This document shows, in pieces, positions 7,093 to 9,024 of a DNA stretch of 9,024 nucleotides. The position numbers and the translations under genes were made by a program. This stretch comes from Solirubrobacteraceae bacterium (lineage in GTDB: Bacteria > Actinomycetota > Thermoleophilia > Solirubrobacterales > Solirubrobacteraceae). The stretch's first letter is position 1. The number at the start of each line of letters is the position of its first letter. The notes under the pieces were generated by a model that saw only the letters and a list, made by a program, of their open reading frames with translations, was not told the origin of the DNA and did no database searches. The stretch covers positions 1-9,024 of the forward strand of contig JASHQV010000343.1 in NCBI GenBank assembly GCA_030038955.1, in the 5' to 3' direction.

Positions 7093-7128
7093 GCGGACGA
7101 TCATGGTGCGGAGCGGACGATCACGGTG
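7093..7128. repeat. Tandem 16-bp direct repeat with 20-bp period in a divergent promoter region
   Basis: GCGGACGATCATGGTG at 7093-7108 recurs as GCGGACGATCACGGTG at 7113-7128, matching at 15 of 16 positions, start to start exactly 20 bases, or about two helical turns. It lies between the - strand phosphoesterase (start 6950 or 7049) and the + strand acetyltransferase (start 7207). In-phase direct repeats in such a place fit a dimeric or cooperative regulator binding site, but chance duplication is possible and no regulator is in view. Confidence 0.5.
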
Positions 7129-7206
7129 TCTACGACGGAGTGCCGCGACCGATCAGCGGGCGGCTTCGACTCTCGTAAGCTGACTCGGAGTGCGTCCGCT
7201 GATGCG

Positions 7207-7683
7207 ATGACCCTGAGTCCTCCTCGCATTGCCACCTCGCGATTGCTGCTTGTTCCAGTCTCGGAGGATCTGGCGGTGGCCGTCGTTTCCGGCGATATCT
7301 CAGCTGTCAGGGCTGGTGAGGGATGGCCACACGACGGCACGCTCCGTGGCCTTCGGATGGCGCTTCGGTGCGGACATGCGCCTGGCTGGCTCGTGACCCT
7401 CGGAGGAATCGTGATTGGCGACTGTGGCATCCATGGCGAACCGGACGAGCGGGGGGACGTCGAGCTCGGCTATGGGTTGGCGCATCCATACCGTCGTCGA
7501 GGCTATGGGACCGAGGTCGCGATCGGCCTTTCGCGGTGGCTGCTCGCCCAGGATGCCGTCCGACGTGTGGTGGGGCGGGCTGCCCTTGACAATCCACCTG
7601 GGCGGCGCACGTTGGAGCGAGCTGGCTTCAAGCTGGAGTCGGTCGACGACGAGTACGCCAGGTACGTCCTCGCCCAGGGGTGA
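7207..7683 (+). CDS. GNAT-family N-acetyltransferase (RimJ/RimL-like)
   Basis: This 158-residue protein opens with IATSRLLLVPVSEDLA (8-23), the usual first strand of RimJ/RimL-type acetyltransferases (T-x-R-L-x-L-x-P). The acetyl-CoA-binding motif A follows as VELGYGLAHPYRRRGYGTEV (85-104), with the R-x-x-G-x-G pyrophosphate loop at 96-101. Motif B is ALDNPPGRRTLERAGFKLES (126-145), matching the family N-x-x-S-x-x-x-x-E-K-x-G-F pattern. It transfers an acetyl group from acetyl-CoA to an amine; a small-molecule or protein target cannot be told from sequence. The core before motif A is short (about 60 residues), making this a compact member. ATG 7207 is the first plausible start in frame. It lacks a clear ribosome binding site (only GGAG at 7187-7190, rather far), and the frame is open upstream for 375 bases but there overlaps the divergent phosphoesterase gene and its promoter region. 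Confidence 0.85.
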   Translation: MTLSPPRIATSRLLLVPVSEDLAVAVVSGDISAVRAGEGWPHDGTLRGLRMALRCGHAPGWLVTLGGIVIGDCGIHGEPDERGDVELGYGLAHPYRRRGYGTEVAIGLSRWLLAQDAVRRVVGRAALDNPPGRRTLERAGFKLESVDDEYARYVLAQG

Positions 7684-7731
7684 GCGCTGCCGCCGCTGGT
7701 GCCCGACGCTGCATCCCACGTGGTCGATGCC

Positions 7732-7748
7732 GTGCCGGGAACCGGCGC
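7732..7748. terminator. Weak hairpin after the acetyltransferase gene
   Basis: GCCGG (7734-7738) pairs with CCGGC (7742-7746) across a GAA loop, extendable by a wobble and one further pair to 7732/7748. It lies 48 bases after the acetyltransferase stop and has no T-run, so a terminator role is only possible. Confidence 0.25.
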
Positions 7749-7812
7749 CGCAGGCGCGGTAAGCATGTAACGTGCGGCGAGTTCCAGGCAGGGAAGATCC
7801 TCGCCGCGCCAC

Positions 7813-7818
7813 GGGAGG
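7813..7818 (+). promoter_or_regulatory. Strong ribosome binding site of the G1 peptidase gene
   Basis: GGGAGG stands seven bases before ATG 7826, an ideal spacing. It fixes the peptidase start at 7826 and excludes the in-frame ATG at 7772, which would place 18 arginine-rich residues before the signal peptide. Confidence 0.8.
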
Positions 7819-7825
7819 TACATCA

Positions 7826-8659
7826 ATGGGTCGTAGATTCGTCGGAAGCGGCGTCAGTGCCGCCGTCGTGATCATCTGCGCGCTTGCGACGGGCAGCGCA
7901 GCGAGCGCCGCCAAGCTCCACGCGCGGCCCGCAAGCCGCGGGCTCGGGGTGTTGATCCCAGCGCACAAGGGGCAGACGCTCCCTGTTCACGGCGGGACCA
8001 CAGACAGCTTGAACTGGTCGGGCTATGCCGTTACCCCCGGCAGCGGTGTCACCGGGGTCAGTGGCACGTTCACGGTTCCGTCGGCCGGGCTCGACCCGCC
8101 GGGCTTCGCCGCGACGTGGGCCGGCATCGGCGGCTACAACACGAGCGACCTGATCCAGGCCGGCGTCGAGGAGCAGTCGTTCCCGAGCAACTCGATCCTC
8201 GGCGACCAGTACCAGGCGTGGTACGAGCTGCTACCGGCGAGCGAGACACCGATCTCCGACTGCACCGGCGACGCCAGCTGCACGGTCGCGCCTGGTGACC
8301 AGATGACCGTTGACATCGGCAACGTCTCCGGCAACACATGGAAGATCTCGATCGTCGACGCGGGCAAGTGGAGCTGGAGCCAGGATCTGACCTACAGCTC
8401 CTCGGAGTCGTCGGCCGAGTGGATCCTCGAGGCACCGACGCTGGTCGCGCAGACACTGCTCGCAAACGTCGGCACTGTCCCGTTCGGCCCGACCTCGACG
8501 TACACCGAAGGGGGGACGACGCACACGATCGCCGCCGGCAGTCCCACTCAGATCGACCTGGGCACCGGCGCCGTCAACGAGGCGACGCCGTCGGCGCTGG
8601 CCTCGAACGGGCAGTCGTTCAACGACTGCGCGTATGCCCTGAGCTGTCCGACGCCGTAG
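7826..8659 (+). CDS. Secreted G1-family (eqolisin-like) glutamic peptidase
   Basis: This 277-residue protein starts with a Sec signal peptide: MGRR, a hydrophobic core (about 6-22) and probable cleavage after the A-x-A site at SAASAA (24-29). A short propeptide-like stretch precedes NWSGYAV at 63-69, the conserved start of the G1 beta-sandwich. TWAGIGGYNTSDLIQAG (98-113) carries Gln111, the expected catalytic glutamine. YQAWYELLP (129-137) matches the family Y-x-A-W-Y-E-x-x-P segment, and SSAEWILEAP (195-204) is the strand carrying the catalytic glutamate (Glu198 or Glu202; I cannot fix which without an alignment). C146/C152 and C268/C274 may form two disulfides. G1 peptidases use a Gln-Glu pair at acidic pH and are best known from fungi; bacterial members exist. 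The likely role is extracellular protein degradation. The gene appears monocistronic, with its own ribosome binding site and a downstream hairpin. Confidence 0.88.
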   Translation: MGRRFVGSGVSAAVVIICALATGSAASAAKLHARPASRGLGVLIPAHKGQTLPVHGGTTDSLNWSGYAVTPGSGVTGVSGTFTVPSAGLDPPGFAATWAGIGGYNTSDLIQAGVEEQSFPSNSILGDQYQAWYELLPASETPISDCTGDASCTVAPGDQMTVDIGNVSGNTWKISIVDAGKWSWSQDLTYSSSESSAEWILEAPTLVAQTLLANVGTVPFGPTSTYTEGGTTHTIAAGSPTQIDLGTGAVNEATPSALASNGQSFNDCAYALSCPTP

Positions 8660-8673
8660 GCCGTACCGCGTAC

Positions 8674-8711
8674 TTTCCGGGGTCGCGGCCTTGGGGCCGC
8701 GACCCCGGAAA
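8674..8711. terminator. Perfect 17-bp hairpin between convergent genes
   Basis: TTTCCGGGGTCGCGGCC (8674-8690) is exactly complementary to 8695-8711, leaving a TTGG loop. It begins 14 bases after the peptidase stop and lies 93 bases beyond the stop of the convergent gene on the other strand, so it could end transcription from both sides. There is no long T-tract on either strand, so it is a very stable hairpin but not a textbook intrinsic terminator. Confidence 0.75.
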
Positions 8712-8803
8712 ACGCCGTCAGCGCGTCGCCGCCATCGCTGGGACGCTACCGGCGCGCCGGCAGAATCCGAACCACGCCACGAGCGCGTCGCGGCAGCTCC
8801 GAA

Positions 8804-9024
8804 TCACGTGGTCACGGCGACCGCGTCCGCCAGCGCGAGTGCCCGCTCGCGGGCGGAAACCAGATCGGTCACATCCTCCGCATCGAGGGGAGCTGCCGCG
8901 GCGGTGCGGATCGACGAGAGGTGTTGGTCGCGCAGTGCGTCCCAGAAGCCCACGCTGCGGTCCGCTCCGAACGCCATCCGGTGGGCCTGCGCGATCGCGT
9001 CGACCTCGAGCGCGTCCCGATCCC
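8804..9024 (-). CDS. C-terminal part of an unidentified protein (partial, runs off the right edge)
   Basis: The - strand reading frame entering at 9024 gives 72 residues to TGA (8806-8804), with about 85 percent G/C at third codon positions, as expected for a real gene in this genome. I do not recognise the family. The visible part looks helical: DALEVDAIAQAHRMAFGA, then FWDALRDQHLSSIRTAA, a proline turn (APLDAEDV), and a final amphipathic helix SARERALALADAVAV. No cysteine motif, membrane segment or catalytic signature is visible. The gene converges on the G1 peptidase and may share its downstream hairpin. No function is proposed. Confidence 0.7.
   Translation of the reverse strand, partial: DRDALEVDAIAQAHRMAFGADRSVGFWDALRDQHLSSIRTAAAAPLDAEDVTDLVSARERALALADAVAVTT

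Noticed and set aside
6832..7206. Upstream extension of the acetyltransferase frame to ATG 6832
   Set aside because: The added residues are serine/arginine-rich, overlap the divergent phosphoesterase gene and lie before the conserved first strand of the GNAT fold.
7716..7723. CCACGTGG palindrome as a regulator site upstream of the peptidase
   Set aside because: An 8-base palindrome alone is too short to support a binding-site call; a similar CACGTG at 8805-8810 lies within or at the end of another gene.
8749..8760. Palindrome CCGGCGCGCCGG
   Set aside because: A 12-base GC palindrome is likely by chance at this base composition and has no supporting context beyond lying between gene ends.

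Overview
The window is high-GC DNA with strongly G/C-biased third codon positions, mixed ATG/GTG starts and tightly overlapping genes. It looks like an actinobacterial chromosome. A DUF6457-type small protein beside a molybdoenzyme operon and a bacterial G1 (eqolisin-like) peptidase would suit Actinomycetota, perhaps Thermoleophilia, but the sequence alone does not fix the taxon.

Region 1 (1-4296, + strand) is the distal part of an operon for a membrane-bound molybdopterin oxidoreductase of the complex iron-sulfur molybdoenzyme (CISM) type. In order it holds the last 20 codons of the catalytic molybdopterin subunit, a four-cluster [4Fe-4S] electron-transfer subunit, an NrfD/PsrC-type membrane subunit, a TorD-family assembly chaperone, a 480-residue ferredoxin-like protein with four 4Fe-4S motifs plus Hdr-like segments, and an 86-residue DUF6457-like protein. 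Neighbouring genes overlap by 4 to 8 bases or are separated by a few bases, so translational coupling is likely. Electrons would pass between the molybdenum site, the iron-sulfur subunit and the quinone pool through the NrfD subunit. The substrate cannot be read from this window because the catalytic subunit lies almost wholly upstream.

Region 2 (4427-6950, - strand, convergent with region 1) holds a Tat-exported phospholipase C/acid-phosphatase-superfamily phosphoesterase and, 118 bases downstream of it, an isochorismatase-fold cysteine hydrolase with Glu in place of the usual first catalytic Asp.

Region 3 (6951-8711) begins with a divergent intergenic region carrying a 16-bp near-identical direct repeat with an exact 20-bp period. 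It continues with a + strand GNAT acetyltransferase and a secreted G1-family peptidase with a strong ribosome binding site, followed by a perfect 17-bp-stem hairpin. The hairpin sits between the peptidase gene and a convergent, unidentified - strand gene that runs off the right edge (8804-9024).

No tRNA, rRNA, CRISPR array, insertion sequence or prophage gene was seen. Most of the window is recognisable metabolic and secreted-enzyme coding sequence. The least ordinary parts are the Hdr-like multi-cluster ferredoxin in the CISM operon, the Asp-to-Glu hydrolase, the bacterial eqolisin and the 20-bp-phased repeat.
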